From Meghimatium bilineatum (lineage: Eukaryota; Mollusca; Gastropoda; Stylommatophora; Philomycidae), in contig CM067315.1 in NCBI GenBank assembly GCA_034231615.1, positions 15,363,267 through 15,427,266 of the forward strand: DNA of 64,000 bases, in the 5' to 3' direction. The position numbers were made by a program, and so were the translations under genes. The notes under the pieces were generated by a model. It was not told the DNA's origin and ran no database searches. It was given only the letters and a program-made list of their open reading frames with translations. Positions 47,056 through 58,409 of the stretch are shown one piece after another (within the stretch, counting starts at the first letter, position 1; every line of letters starts with the position of its first letter).

Positions 47056-47257
47056 GCTGATATGTCTATCTGTGGATCTTGATTTCTTCTCTCATCTTTT
47101 TAAGTTTGATATGTATTTTACACAGAAACTGGGTTATGGTCAGAATTTATTTATATCAGCTCCTGGATATGTTTTAGTGTTCTTGACACTATTTCTAAAT
47201 TTGTTGTTAATAATATAATACAATACAATACAATACAATTATAATAATATAATACAG

Positions 47258-47454
47258 TGTAGTGGAGTAGAGTAGAGTAGAGTAGAGTAGAGTAGAGTAG
47301 AGTAGAGTAGAGTAGAGTAGAGTAGAGTAGAGTAGAGTAGAGTAGAGTAGAGTAGAGTAGAGTAGAGTAGAGTAGAGTAGAGTAGAGTAGAGTAGAGTAG
47401 AGTAGAGTAGAGTAGAGTAGAGTAGAGTAGAGTAGAGTAGAGTAGAGTAGAGTA
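47258..47454. repeat. (TAGAG)n pentanucleotide satellite, about 39 copies
   Basis: Pure agtag/gagta repeats, preceded by a short (atacaa)n run. The minus strand reads Leu-Tyr-Ser repeats in all frames; not a gene. Confidence 0.97.
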
Positions 47455-47966
47455 GAAGTATAGTATAGTGATGTCATGTAATGTGATGTAATAACATAAC
47501 ATAATAAAAGCTATATAATTGTATATAACATAATATAATCTATTTGGTTCCTCTGTCCGTCTCCAGGCTATTCCATGTATATAATCATGTTCAAATAATG
47601 TATTACATGTGGTCATGTTGATGTTATTACAAAACTATATGTCGTTCTCCTCTGTCATTTCTTGTCCTTGGTACAAATTGTCTTACAATGTTTTTCCATA
47701 TTTTTGCATTCATGTCTCCCATGACTATTAGAATGTCTGTTGATTTTACTGGCTTGAGTAGTTGTAGGTCTTCGTAGTAATTTTCCATTTCTTCTTCAGT
47801 GTAGTCTGTAGGCATTGTGTGTGTATGTTTATACAATGGATAAATCATATGATTTTACTTTGATCTTTAACATCATCATGCTGTCATTATATGTCCAGTA
47901 CGCACTAATGCATTTTTATTTATTTCTTGATCAGTATTCCTACCATGGTAAAATCCTCCTGAATGT

Positions 47967-48330
47967 ATGGTTGGTTGGTTGCTGATCCAGCAGTCCATGG
48001 GCTCAAGTCCTTTTACCCAATGCCATTAAAATGATATTATATTTCTCGGAAGTCTGTGGATTTGTATCCCACCGCGGGCCAGAGCCAGAGAATAACTATC
48101 ACACCATCAGGAAGGTAGGTTTCAACCTATGCACGGTTCCGAGCCACTGCAGCAAAGATAGGGTTCACTGTGCTCATTCCCCGCCTCCAATTAACTACTG
48201 GTTATGCAGAACTTATGTTATAACAGAGGTTATGCTCGAGGCATGCAGCCAAATGTTCAAGTCAAAAGGCTTGTCATGTCCTGAGTCACTGAGCCTCTAT
48301 GATGGGTTTCAGCCATAGGAAAAAAACAGT
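47967..48330 (+). mobile_element. Dispersed (SINE-like) repeat inserted in the family D LINE
   Basis: Starts with ttggttgctgatccagcagt and a gggctcaagtcc box, as at 18441, 40268 and 50711. Unlike those, a longer unique body follows to about 48330. It separates two endonuclease pieces of the host LINE. Confidence 0.5.
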
Positions 48331-48990
48331 GATGTCAGTTTCCTCCTCCCCAGTGATGCACAGTACATCTCTGGCTCCCTCACAGAGGGTGCATAGATAT
48401 ATTCAAATAACAAAACATAAAACACATTGCACCAACAAAATAAAAGCATGAGAAGTATAATTGTATAGATGACGTGTCATGAAGCTTCTATAAGAAGATA
48501 TTCTCAATATAATGGCATGTCATGTACTAAGGTTTCTGTTGCATGGGTGGTATATCTAGTGGGCCATTGGTGAGACCCACAGACGCAACCGCATATGTGT
48601 GTCCTGAATATATAAAACTAATATTTTCCTTTCTTGTGTACCCACCATCTTTCCATCTCTGCTGCTTCTATAATATCTACATTTAATGTTTCTGCCTCCG
48701 ACATTAAGTTTTCTGGCTTCCCTGACTGGTGAGGTGTTCTAACATTACATGTGCCTATTCTAATATGTTGCCTCCTAATCTTCAGATGTTGTTGGTCCGT
48801 TGTTTAGCTTTGGGGTGCACTTGGTAAGGTCCCATTCTTTTCCACGGTGGCCAGCCAGTATTCATTGTTACACCATGAACGTCCCTCGTTTGCGCCATAC
48901 ACATTTCAGTGTAGCTGTTTGAACCGTTGATCAATTTGGAATCCCCCGTCTCATCGCCACATACTTTTTGTCTGCGGATGTACATTTCCT

Positions 48991-49229
48991 GTTGTTGCCT
49001 TTTGAATGTCTTTTTTCGATGTCATTCTACGCTGTGAAATTAGCCGTTAGTTGTAGTAATCGAGACGTCATGTTTTATCTGTATCGAAGGTAGTTTGCAA
49101 GTCAGAACAAACTTGAATGATTTACGTTCCTCCTACAATCGACTAAGAACAAAATTACAGATTCTACATGATGGAACTAAATTTGTCATCACACTGTCTC
49201 CAGTAATATGCGCCCTGTCACCAATAATA
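48991..49229. other. Probable 5' region of the family D LINE or spacer
   Basis: No motif seen. Confidence 0.3.
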
Positions 49230-49690
49230 TAATTATGATAACACCCACTAATGATATAATTAGTATACCACCCACCAAAGATCTAACTAGTATCCGCCTA
49301 CCACCCACCAATGATCTAATTAACATACCACCCAACAATGATCTAATTAACATACCACCCACCAATGATCTAATTAACATACCACCCAACAATGATCTAA
49401 TTAACATACCACCCACCAATGATCTAATTAACATACCACCCACCAATGATCTAATTAACATACCACCCACCAATGATCTAATTAACATACCACCCACCAA
49501 TGATCTAATTAACATACGACCCAACAATGATCTAATTAACATACCACCCAAATGATCTAATTAACATACCACCCAATAATGATCTAATTAACATACCACC
49601 CAACAATGATCTAATTAACATACCACCCACCAATGATCTAATTAACATACCACCCACCAATGATCTAATTAACATACCACCCAACCATGA
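49230..49690. repeat. Minisatellite, 27-bp unit, about 17 copies
   Basis: Unit accacccaccaatgatctaa + ttaacat. Divisible by three, open frames are artefacts. Confidence 0.95.
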
Positions 49691-49729
49691 TCGAACTGTC
49701 GTAACATCAACCAATTATATACTTATTAT

Positions 49730-49910
49730 AATACTCCCCAGTGATCTAGCTATATTACAACATAAACAAGTGATCTATCTATTCTAACAACATCAACAAG
49801 TGATCTAGCTATCCTAACAACATAAACAAGTGATCTATCTATTCTAACAACATCAACAAGTGATCTATCTATCCTAACAACATAAACAAGTGATCTATCT
49901 ATTCTAACAT
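49730..49910. repeat. Minisatellite, about 30-bp unit, 6 copies
   Basis: Unit caacaagtgatctatctatt + ctaacaacat. Shares the tgatctaNcta core with its neighbours on both sides. Confidence 0.9.
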
Positions 49911-50049
49911 CCTAACTTTGCACTGGCGTTCAACCTGTCCTAGCATCCACCAATGATCTATTTATATATTCGAATATCTACGAATATCAATGATATATCT
50001 ACTTATTCTAATATCAACCAATGATTTATCTTCACATTATAACATTCAC

Positions 50050-50365
50050 AAAGTATCTACCTATCCAAATATTCACAAATGATCTCCCCTATCCTAACAT
50101 TCACAAATGATCTGTCTATCCTAACATTCACAAATGATCTACCTATCCTAAGATTCACAAATAATTTGTCTATCCTAACATTCACAAATGATCTGTCTAT
50201 CCTAACATTCACAAATGATCTACATATCCCAGCATTCACAAATGATCTACCTATCCTAACATTCACAAATGATCTAATTATCCTAACATTCACAAATTAT
50301 CTTATACATATGATCAGTCTATCCCAACATTCACAAATGATCTACCTATCCTAACATTCACGAAG
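50050..50365. repeat. Minisatellite, 27-bp unit, about 11 copies
   Basis: Unit tcacaaatgatctacctatc + ctaacat. Third subfamily of the same monomer. Confidence 0.94.
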
Positions 50366-50710
50366 AAACCTTATTTTTCTTACATACGAACCCATACTTA
50401 AGGTGTATAGGAAGTTACAGGGTTCAAACCCACCCCTCTTAATTAAGAAAATAAAACATGATTGTTAACAAATCAAGTAAACGAGATGATAAACAACCTC
50501 TTATTCAATTCTCTTTTTAACGGTAAAACCTATGGAAATTTCGTCATTTCCCCCCGCAAAAATGTCTTTCATAATGAAGAGTAAAGTAAAGCATTTTATT
50601 AGGAAACATCTCCCTGCCCCTTTTTATAGCAAATTCGTACATATGCAATGGTGACATCCAATGACAGTGATAAATCCAAGACATCTCTATATGATGACTA
50701 TATTTACTGG

Positions 50711-50870
50711 TTGCTGATCCTGCGCTCCATGGATTAATGCTCTTATATTTCTAGCTGTCCGTGGAACAGGATCGTAGTGAGGTCTTCAGCAACGCGGATG
50801 TTTACCCGCCTTTTGGCTAAATTCTTAGTGCCAAAAGTAATGTTTTGATTTTCTAGTGGAATGGGGAGAA
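50711..50870. mobile_element. Dispersed repeat copy (ggttgctgatcc family)
   Basis: ctggttgctgatcctgcgct then a degenerate B-box-like segment, as at 47967. Confidence 0.45.
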
Positions 50871-50939
50871 TTTGAGCCCCAGAATCCTGTCCATCGACGG
50901 GCTTGCCGTAAATACATAGGCCTACATACATACACTTAC

Positions 50940-51137
50940 CGGCATAACACTTAGAATCCACAACGAGGCTCGTCTGTCAAGCCAGTGACTGTGGTGCAGA
51001 CGTAGAATAAAATGGATGTTTTCGATGTAGACCACCATCGTTAAAACAGCAAGTACACAGCCAATCCAGAATAATATACGTTCAGTTAGAGACAGATCTG
51101 GTACGGAATATAAATTTGGGTACATACAGTCAGACAT
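50940..51137 (-). CDS. SLC51A/OSTalpha-like, first recognised coding exon (TM1)
   Basis: From an ATG at 51137 the frame runs 66 codons to a strong donor, ATGCCG|GTAAGT (donor from 50939), leaving phase 0. After MSDCMYPNLYSVPD it has a helix RILFWIGCVLAVLTMVVYIE, then NIHFILRLHHSHWLDRRASL and WILSVMP. The [LI]E(D/N)xx(Y/F)(L/I)L..........(R)R..LW pattern is that of OSTalpha at the end of TM1 and the following loop. The ATG may be the start, or the exon may begin at a ccatattag acceptor two bases upstream. The human protein has about 50 residues before TM1 against about 20 here, so an upstream exon is possible. Confidence 0.82.
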
Positions 51138-51419
51138 GTCTAATATGGATATACATGAGGGTACACAATCTCATAGACATACCCTGTGACTCTCAACAAA
51201 AAGAAGACATGCGAACAGAATCAAACAAGACTTTTTTTTACCTCATGTTTTCGATTTTTCCCCGGTCATTTCGTTGGTCAGCGTTGACAGGCGGCACAGA
51301 GTATATACCTATCTACCAAGATCAACCAAAAACAAATGAATAGTCAAAATCGGCATGTATTGAAGGCGTGTTATGCCTGCTCGTATGTCTTCTGTTGGAA
51401 AGAGTCACGCATATAGGGC
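51138..51419. other. Sequence upstream of the first recognised exon
   Basis: May contain intron, 5' UTR or promoter. I cannot identify a promoter. Confidence 0.3.
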
Positions 51420-51945
51420 CTACAGTACAGATATAAGTGGAGAGGTACATATACTAGTACAGTACAGATATAAGTGGGGAGATACATATACTAGTACAGT
51501 ACAGATATAAGTGGGGAGATACATATAATCGTACAGAACAGATATAAGTGGGGAGATACATATACTAGTACAGTACAGATATAAGTGGGGAGATACATAT
51601 ACTAGTACAGTACAGATATAAGTGGGGAGACACATATACTAGTACAGTACAGATATAAGTGGGGAGATACATATAATCGTACAGAACAGATATAAGTGGG
51701 GAGATACATATAATCGTACAGAACAGATATAAGTGGGGAGATACATATAATCGTACAGAACAGATATAAGTGGGGAGATACATATAATCGTACAGAACAG
51801 ATATAAATGGGGAGATACATATAATCGTACAGAACAGATATAAGTGGAGAGGTACATATAATCGTACAGTACAGATATAAGTGGGGAGATATATATACTA
51901 GTACAGTTCAAATATAAGTGGGGAGATATATATACTCGTGTCAAC
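51420..51945. repeat. Minisatellite, 37-bp unit, about 14 copies
   Basis: Unit gtacagtacagatataagtg + gggagatacatatacta. Two types (tactagtacagtac and taatcgtacagaac) occur in blocks. Confidence 0.96.
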
Positions 51946-52909
51946 GGGTGACGTGTTCTTTATACAATGTATTATTTGGTCGATCCTTTTTGTTAGTTGA
52001 TAATGTGATAATGTGTTAAGGTGATAAGTTGACAAGGTGTGTTGTACGTAAGATGATCGTATGTGATGGTTGGTTGATTTGATTGTTGGTGATTGGTATT
52101 GTCACAAGGTGAATGGTCAAGAAGACGCGTGATGTATTTCCGTGTTCTATTTGTGAGAGGTGTTTGGGTTGTTACTCTGTATGTTGCGGCGTTATACGGT
52201 GATAGATGATCTGCAGAAATAGTCCACACAGTTTTTTAATATAACAGACTGACTATTGGAGTAAAACGTTCAACTATTTAATTTCACATTAGCGACATCA
52301 ACTTCCGGCACAAACAGTAACAATAAACTGTGGTCTAAATTCTCATAGAAAATGGCAGCAATAATATAATGGTAATAAAACGTTTTATTAGAAAACAGCA
52401 ACCATCTTCCCTGCTCTGATAAACGACATTAACTTCAAGAAATAGTACCAATCAACAGTGGTCTATATTCTACGTATTCCTGGTCAACCTGAAAATTTCT
52501 GACAATAAATACATTCAGTGTAATGCCGGTCACACAGACTACAGCACTACCGTTAATATCCCATACAGGCCACTCTGCTTTCCAAGCACTAACTCAAACT
52601 GAACTACCAAGAATTAAACTGACAAAAAATAACAACAAAAAACTGACCAAAACAAAACTGTCCGTTCTCGCTCAATCTCCACTTCCCGTCGTCACTGATC
52701 TCAACTCTCACCAAAAGAACCAACTTTCGCTCACGCAATCGCTCACAACAAAACAAACAGTATCGGGACTATAACAACTAGTAATTGAACCAGCCCTTAA
52801 TAGTGCTGGTAGAGTGAATAGGTAGGGGGGAGTAGGGAGTCCTGGTGCAATTATTGCAGATCAGACTACAGGAGAATGAACGAACAGTTAACCTGGTGTC
52901 TGATACTGT
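51946..52909. other. Spacer between two related arrays, no gene seen
   Basis: The open frames here lack any domain. A stretch near 52030-52110 is simple (tgatggttggttgatttga). Confidence 0.4.
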
Positions 52910-53150
52910 CACACTCGTACAGTACAGATATAAGTAAGGAGATACATATACTCGTACGGTACAGATATAAGTTGGGAGATACATATACTCGTACAGTATA
53001 TATAAGTGGGGAGATACATATACTCGTACAGTAGATATAAGTGGGGAGATACATATACTCGTACAGTAGATATAAGTGGGGAGATACATATACTCGTACA
53101 GTAGATATAAGTGGGGAGATACATATACTCGTACAATACAGATATAAGGT
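52910..53150. repeat. Minisatellite, 35/37-bp unit, about 6 copies
   Basis: Unit ctcgtacagtagatataagt + ggggagatacatata; the same monomer as 51420-51945 with a 2-bp deletion. Confidence 0.94.
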
Positions 53151-54179
53151 GAATTTAAATATTGATTGTTAAGATCTGAGAATAATAAACAAATGTATAT
53201 GTATAAGAATCGATGGCAAAACAAAAGATTTTCAACATTAAACAGGAAGTTATGACAGGATTGTGTGTTTCAACACATTAAACAGGAAGTTAGGACAGGA
53301 TTGTGTGTTTATTATGGAGATACTGCAGTGAAATAATAAGGAGATAGACCTACATTCAAGATATTCCAGGAGCATTAGGAAAAAAAATATTTAAACAAAT
53401 CTAGATATAGGCCTATAGGTCTACGGATGGCATGTTTTGATATCTTAAAGTGAGACACTTTTACAAGAAATGTGCAATATCATTTTAACAGAAAGTCAAA
53501 CGAAATGCCTTATATTAAGTAGCAGAAACTAAAACAAAGATAATGATAACAACAAAGAACAGATATCCTACACAATGCAAGTATCCTACACAAGTAGATA
53601 GAATAAATCTTAAGCTGGCAAATAATCCTTCTCCTGTCACTGTGTCTACAGAATTGACAGCAATTTACTTACGACTTGTCTCTCTCAACAAGTAAACTAG
53701 GATTTGTTGATTCTCGTTTTACTGCCGTTCACCAACCTCCTTATTTTACCTTCAACTATGATTTTCAGCAAACTACATTGTCTTTTTATGCAACGAAAAT
53801 ATCACATTTATCCTATGTGTATTTCACACAATACTTATCAAGTTAATTTGTCCACAGATCATCATCACTACACATCGAATTATCGGCCCATAAGTAATCA
53901 GATTTTTTTCTCAAGATCCTGAAATTGTAGCAACTGATTACCCCTCATGTTGCTTTACTAGGTTCATTTGTTAACACGTATAACACTCGTGTTTGTCCTT
54001 CCCCTCGATGTTCTTATGGTCTGTTCAACGTTGAAGATTCACAAACATTAGATCAGTAACTCGTCTTATTTCTTATGTGCTTTCAAAACATTATCTCGGT
54101 CCATTGCTTTTCTGGCTCAGATAACATACATATCTTTCTATTCTTAATTTAATATGTCCGTTTCTTTGTCCGTGAAATG
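53151..54179. other. No gene seen
   Basis: A two-copy repeat (aacattaaacaggaagtta...gattgtgtgttt) lies at 53235-53310. Confidence 0.45.
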
Positions 54180-54420
54180 GGTTTAATTCTTCTGTGTATC
54201 CGGTGCCGCGGAAGCTCATTTGTTAGTGAACTTGGCTTCCTGTTCGGATGATCCAAGGTTTAAATATTTTTTTTGCTGTAATCAACGGCTCCTAGGTCGG
54301 CCAGCCTAAGAAAAGTCGATTCTGGGAAATTAAAGGCGGTAGATTTGATGTTAACCGCATCATCCGTTAGCATTTCGTTGGTCACTGAAAAATGCGGGCC
54401 TAGAATCGTATTCCCCAATA
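54180..54420 (+). mobile_element. Possible tRNA-derived SINE
   Basis: gccgcggaagctcatttgtt, an A-box-like ttagtgaacttggctt and a B-box-like aaggtttaaatat are followed by a GC-richer body (tcctaggtcggccagcc). No TSD found. Confidence 0.45.
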
Positions 54421-54984
54421 CATCTCAATGGTATAGAAAAGGACAACATACATCCACGTTCTCAGTCTCAACTATGTCCTATAATTACTTGCTAGTCACA
54501 CGTTTAAACATCACACAGTAAAACACAACAAATGACAAATAAGTCTGCAAGACTTATTTCCGAAGCATTCGGCGGTAACATTTGACAATGAACATTAAAA
54601 TGAAATAAACCAATAAGTAGAAAGCTTGTTGGAAAATATCCAAGAATATAAATTTGGTCGAAAAAGCTGAGATTTTTGGGGTAAAGTCAAGGAGTACTAG
54701 GAAACAGTGATGGAGATTTCTTGTACTGCCACTGCTGGAAGTTTATTAATCTTTTCATTTCCAACCTGTCTCACAGTTACAAGAGAGTTACGATAAAATT
54801 CTCTCCGGTTTACACATCTAGCCAGCAAGTGGTTAGAGCCACATTACATTATGAAGACAAGTATTTTATTAGAATTTGATAGCGAGTGGTGAGCACGAAA
54901 AGTTCCTGAGAAAAGCAGAACAAAAAGTGACCAGGATAATCAACATATTAGAAAACAAAGCCAAACTACATTATCTGTCAGATG

Positions 54985-55115
54985 TATTCCTCAAATAGGG
55001 CTTATTAGCCATGTACGAACTCGTAGGCAAGGACATATCTTTAACTGAATTTTCAAAAGTGGATGTAACAAATGATCATCATCACTTGCGATGGACGAAC
55101 AACAAACACTTTCTG
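54985..55115 (+). pseudogene. LINE extreme 3' fragment
   Basis: The phrase ttcaaaagtggatgtaacaa + atgatcatcatca on the plus strand is the reverse complement of the end of the LINE at 26640-26700 (FSKVDVTN, HHHH, DEQQ). Same family, opposite orientation. Confidence 0.75.
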
Positions 55116-55689
55116 GCACACACAAAATGCGCTTCTCTTGCTTCCTATGGCCACCTTCTTCAGACGTGAATATTCATTTTATGAATACAACTTCCTAACC
55201 AAATGAGATCATGTTTTGTGTCCTAGAATGTTCTAGTGTGTCTTTTTGTGGCCAGAGTCAAAGTCCTGGTAGTGTAAACATCTGAACGAAGAATGTTCGC
55301 CAAAAAATCCTGGTAGTGAGAACATCTGAACGAAGTGCATTGTTCGTGTCTTTCGTCAATTATTAAAGCCACATATGGATTCATAATTTAAAAAAAAAAT
55401 ACAATTAAAATACGAATTTGCCGTTTCCAGTGATTTTCATGTGTTTATTTGTGTGGATAGCCAGTAAATGATGATTTTTGCTAACATGGCTTATAACGTA
55501 TATGGTCACGGCCTGTTTCACATAGGAGCCTATACAGTTTGATCATGACCGTCGGCAATATAAGTCCAATTGGATAATGAGAAATCAAACCTTATTAATG
55601 ACTAATTTGACTATTCCCGTGATTTTCTTCTGCCACTATAATTCAACTGTGTGTGACAACCAATTCCCGAGAAGTACGTAGCTCCATAA
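55116..55689. other. No gene seen
   Basis: A two-copy repeat of aaNtcctggtagtgNNaaca lies at about 55262-55325. Confidence 0.4.
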
Positions 55690-55765
55690 CTTCAAATGGT
55701 AATCACCAAACGAGATTAGAACCCGCGTCCTCTTGAGCACAATGTGAACTTTTTAACCACTACGG
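55690..55765 (-). mobile_element. tRNA-like sequence, minus (SINE head or pseudogene)
   Basis: On the minus strand, gccgtagtggttaaaaagtt (A box) and gcgggttctaatctcg (B box) are correctly spaced, with an anticodon-arm-like region ending tgctcaagagg. The acceptor stem is not convincing. Confidence 0.6.
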
Positions 55766-56146
55766 CAGAGAGATCCCCACTTGTGAATTGAACTTTGTAT
55801 CACCCTACTAGAAAGTTATACCAACCACTGAGCTACTACTACTCCCACACTCTCGCTGATTTCTAAACAAAAAACATACATACCTTCAAAAAATTCTGAT
55901 GCCGATGGAATGTAGCCACTGTCTACGCACTCTTCAGTCTGTTTCTGAGCTATCCATGAGACGTTCAACACCGACATGGAATGCATTGTTCACTTGATAC
56001 TTCTGAGACAGACCATGTCAGGTCTTCGATGGAGAAACAAATGTGTCTCGCTTGTGTTCAACAATTCTGTTTGAAAGTAGGGACACACATTTTTATAAAT
56101 GTACATTTAAATTATTGGGGGGGGGGGGGGGATATTTGCTTCGGTT
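55766..56146. other. No gene seen
   Basis: A poly-G run lies near 56117-56130. Confidence 0.4.
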
Positions 56147-56310
56147 TTTATCTCTAGTTTTAATCTCTAGTTTTTCATTCGCTCATCGTCGCTTATAATC
56201 TCTAGTATTTAATTCGCCCATCGTCGCTTATAATCTCTAGTATTTCATTCGCCCATCGTTGCTTATAATCTCTATTATTTCATTCGCCCATCGTCGCTTA
56301 TAATTTCTAG
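56147..56310. repeat. Minisatellite, 35-bp unit, about 4.5 copies
   Basis: Unit tcgcttataatctctagtat + ttcattcgcccatcg. Confidence 0.93.
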
Positions 56311-56497
56311 TTTTCCATGAGAAAGTTGTGATCTGTTTATGGAAAGTCGCTAAAAGGGTGGCAGGTAGGATGGTAATATGCTCATACCCCCCACCCCTTA
56401 TATACGGACTTGTCCATATCGGATATGACTGCGAAATTGACCGCATGTATTTGTGTTTACGATCACTTCGAGTGTCATTCTGTACCGTTTGATTTAA

Positions 56498-56700
56498 TTA
56501 GTTTGTTCTTTTCGTGCCACAGGCGACACATAGGGTAGCTGTTTTGGTTCTACATTCGTTGTGATAATCCGCCTGCAATTTTAGTTCTTGTACTGACTTG
56601 TAGCTGACTTTTAGAGTAGTTTTTTGTCTTCTTCGTTTTCTTTTCCCATCCGGTGCCCACATGAGTGCTTGTTGGTTCAATCTAATGAACCGCCTGATGG
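56498..56700 (-). pseudogene. LINE RT C-terminal remnant, minus
   Basis: The minus frame reads QALMWAPDGKRKRRRQKTTL, then ADYHNECRTKTATLCVACG. This matches ALRWxPxGKRKRGRPxxTWRR...ALCxxxxxE, the C-terminus of one LINE family. Confidence 0.75.
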
Positions 56701-57044
56701 TTGGAGCGAAATAAGAATCACGCAACCATGATTAGTGGTTGGCTATGAATCTGAGATTAACAACGACATACTCACTCCTTCCATTCAGCACGGAGCTGGC
56801 AATGAATCTGATGATCAGGATGACACCTCCTCTCTATCCTAGTTTGGTTAATGTTTATGGACAAACGTCCTTGCACTCAAAATAAACCCGTATGTGTTAG
56901 TTTCTCTTAGCTGATGATCAAACTATAAATTTCTTACGGTTCCCGTTGCTCGCTGGTTAAATACACCCCTTGCTTTACCACGCAGTTGTTTAATCTTACT
57001 TGTGCTACGTTACATATTGAATTCTCACAATCGCAGAACACATT
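56701..57044. other. No gene seen
   Basis: No supported feature. Confidence 0.4.
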
Positions 57045-57705
57045 CATTATTGATTGTAGTCCTGACATTCAGTAGTCAATCATTATTGATTGTAGTCCTG
57101 ACATTCAATAGTCAATCATTATTGATTGTAGTCCTGACATTCAATAGTCAATCATTATTGATTGTAGTCCTGACATTCAATAGTCTATCATTATTGATTG
57201 TAGTCCTGACATTCAGTAGTCAATCATTATTGATTGTAGTCCTGGCATTCAATAGTCAATCATTATTGATTGTAGTCCTGACATTCAATAGTCAATCATT
57301 ATTGATTGTAGTCCTGACATTCAATAGTCAATCATTATTGATTGTAGTCCTGACATTCAATAGTCAATCATTATTGATTGTAGTGCTGACATTCAACAGT
57401 CGATCATTATTGATTGTAGTGCTGACATTTAATAGTCGATCATTATTGATTGTAGTGCTGACATTAAACAGTCCGATCATAATTGATTGTAGTGCTGACA
57501 TTCAACAGTCCGATCATAATTGATTGTAGTGCTGACATTCAACAGTCCGATCATAATTGATTGTAGTGCTGACATTCAACAGTCCGATCATAATTGATTG
57601 TAGTGCTGACATTCAACAGTCCGATCATAATTGATTGTAGTGCTGACATTCAACAGTCCACTCATTATTGATTGTAGTGCTGACATTCAACAGTCAATCA
57701 TTACT
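57045..57705. repeat. Minisatellite, 36/37-bp unit, about 18 copies in two blocks
   Basis: The left block has 36-bp units (cattattgattgtagtcctg + acattcaatagtcaat). The right block, after about 57390, has gtgctgac and 37-bp units with cagtccgatcataattga. The open frame is an artefact. Confidence 0.95.
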
Positions 57706-57747
57706 TCAGGATATCATCCATATTTATCACATAATATATAACTTACC

Positions 57748-58375
57748 ATCATAAAAACAGATGATCAAATTAATTAGAAAGTTAACACAATACAAGATGA
57801 CTACCAAATTATGAACAGATCAGAACAAGCTGTCACTCTATATATTAGAACTGAACAATACCGACTTTTCAGGAGACATATATTAAAGTTCAAGATGTGT
57901 ACTTGTGGACAGTCAATACAGCGATGTGTACTTGTGGACAGTCAATACAGCGATATGTACTTTTGGACAGTCAATACAGCGATATGTACTTTTGGACAGT
58001 CAATACAGCGATATGTACTTTTGGACAGTCAATACAGCGATATGTACATGTGGACAGTCAACACAGCGATGTGTTAATGTGGACAGTCAATACAGCGATG
58101 TGTACATGTGGACAGTCAATACAGCGATGTGTACATGTGGACAGTCAACACAGCGATGTGTACATGTGGACAGTCAATACAGCGATGTGTACATGTGGAC
58201 AGTCAATACAGCGATGTGTTAATGTGGACAGTCAATACAGCGATGTGTTAATGTGGACAGTCAAAACAGAACATATACATCAAAAATGTTTCAAATATGA
58301 AATGTTGAAGCACACAATGATTAAATAAACAACACTGTTAGAAAAACTCTACGAAATTCTGTATGAGTTACATAA
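57748..58375 (+). pseudogene. Decayed copy of the young RNase H-type LINE, 3' end only
   Basis: aaacagatgatcaaNtNaat, tgactaNcaNattatgaacag and the following MCTCGQ region match 30290-30470 of the intact element. After the internal array, the sequence matches the end of the ORF again (ctctacgaaattctgtatga against ctctatgggacactgtatga). The array therefore lies inside the LINE sequence. Confidence 0.9.
57894..58265 (+). repeat. Minisatellite, 29-bp unit, about 13 copies, made from a LINE zinc-knuckle sequence
   Basis: Unit atgtgtacatgtggacagtc + aatacagcg encodes MCTCGQSIQR in one frame. That is the CxC start of the C-terminal knuckle of the 27.3 kb LINE (MCTCGQAAQS). Variants: acttgtgg, acttttgg, taatgtgg. 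No stop in three plus frames over the array. Confidence 0.93.
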
Positions 58376-58409
58376 ATAAAAACCAGCCCATTTTATAGCA
58401 GAGACAAAC

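Larger units (their letters stand above)
44290..48990 (-). pseudogene. Decayed full-span LINE (family D), minus, with nested insertions
   Basis: Reading the minus strand from about 48985: the start of an AP endonuclease (IRIGTCNVRTPHQSGK at about 48750), an endonuclease piece with YTEEEMENYYEDLQLL and VMGDMNAKI (47848-47627), then a linker (RYEHLMIECMEQY near 46120). RT pieces follow: AAGSDNISADIINIINEF (45676-45320), RGVRQGCILSLNLFNIY and LSYADDTVLLAESEQ (45345-44836), and QYQYLGHIITNNGRCETEV (44942-44652). Near 44500 it reads MQYFGHVKRHDTLLNT. The RT lacks the part between SLMSHI and AFERVQ, an internal deletion. It is split by a younger LINE, a satellite and a SINE-like insert. Confidence 0.88.
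24395..51140 (-). other. Gene span: SLC51A/OSTalpha-like transporter, partial exon model
   Basis: Four exon candidates on the minus strand line up in order with vertebrate OSTalpha: TM1 (50940-51137), a transmembrane segment plus DGxYxP motif (37876-37931, tentative), TM6 into TM7 approach (32161-32413) and TM7 plus tail (24511-24890). Together they give about 294 residues. Exons for TM2 to TM4 should fall between 37.9 and 50.9 kb but were not found by eye. OSTalpha acts at the plasma membrane with a single-pass beta subunit and exports steroid conjugates and bile salts by facilitated diffusion; invertebrate substrates are not known to me. Confidence 0.8.

Noticed and set aside
47151..47616. 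Leu-Tyr-Ser repeat frame
   Set aside because: Pentanucleotide microsatellite.
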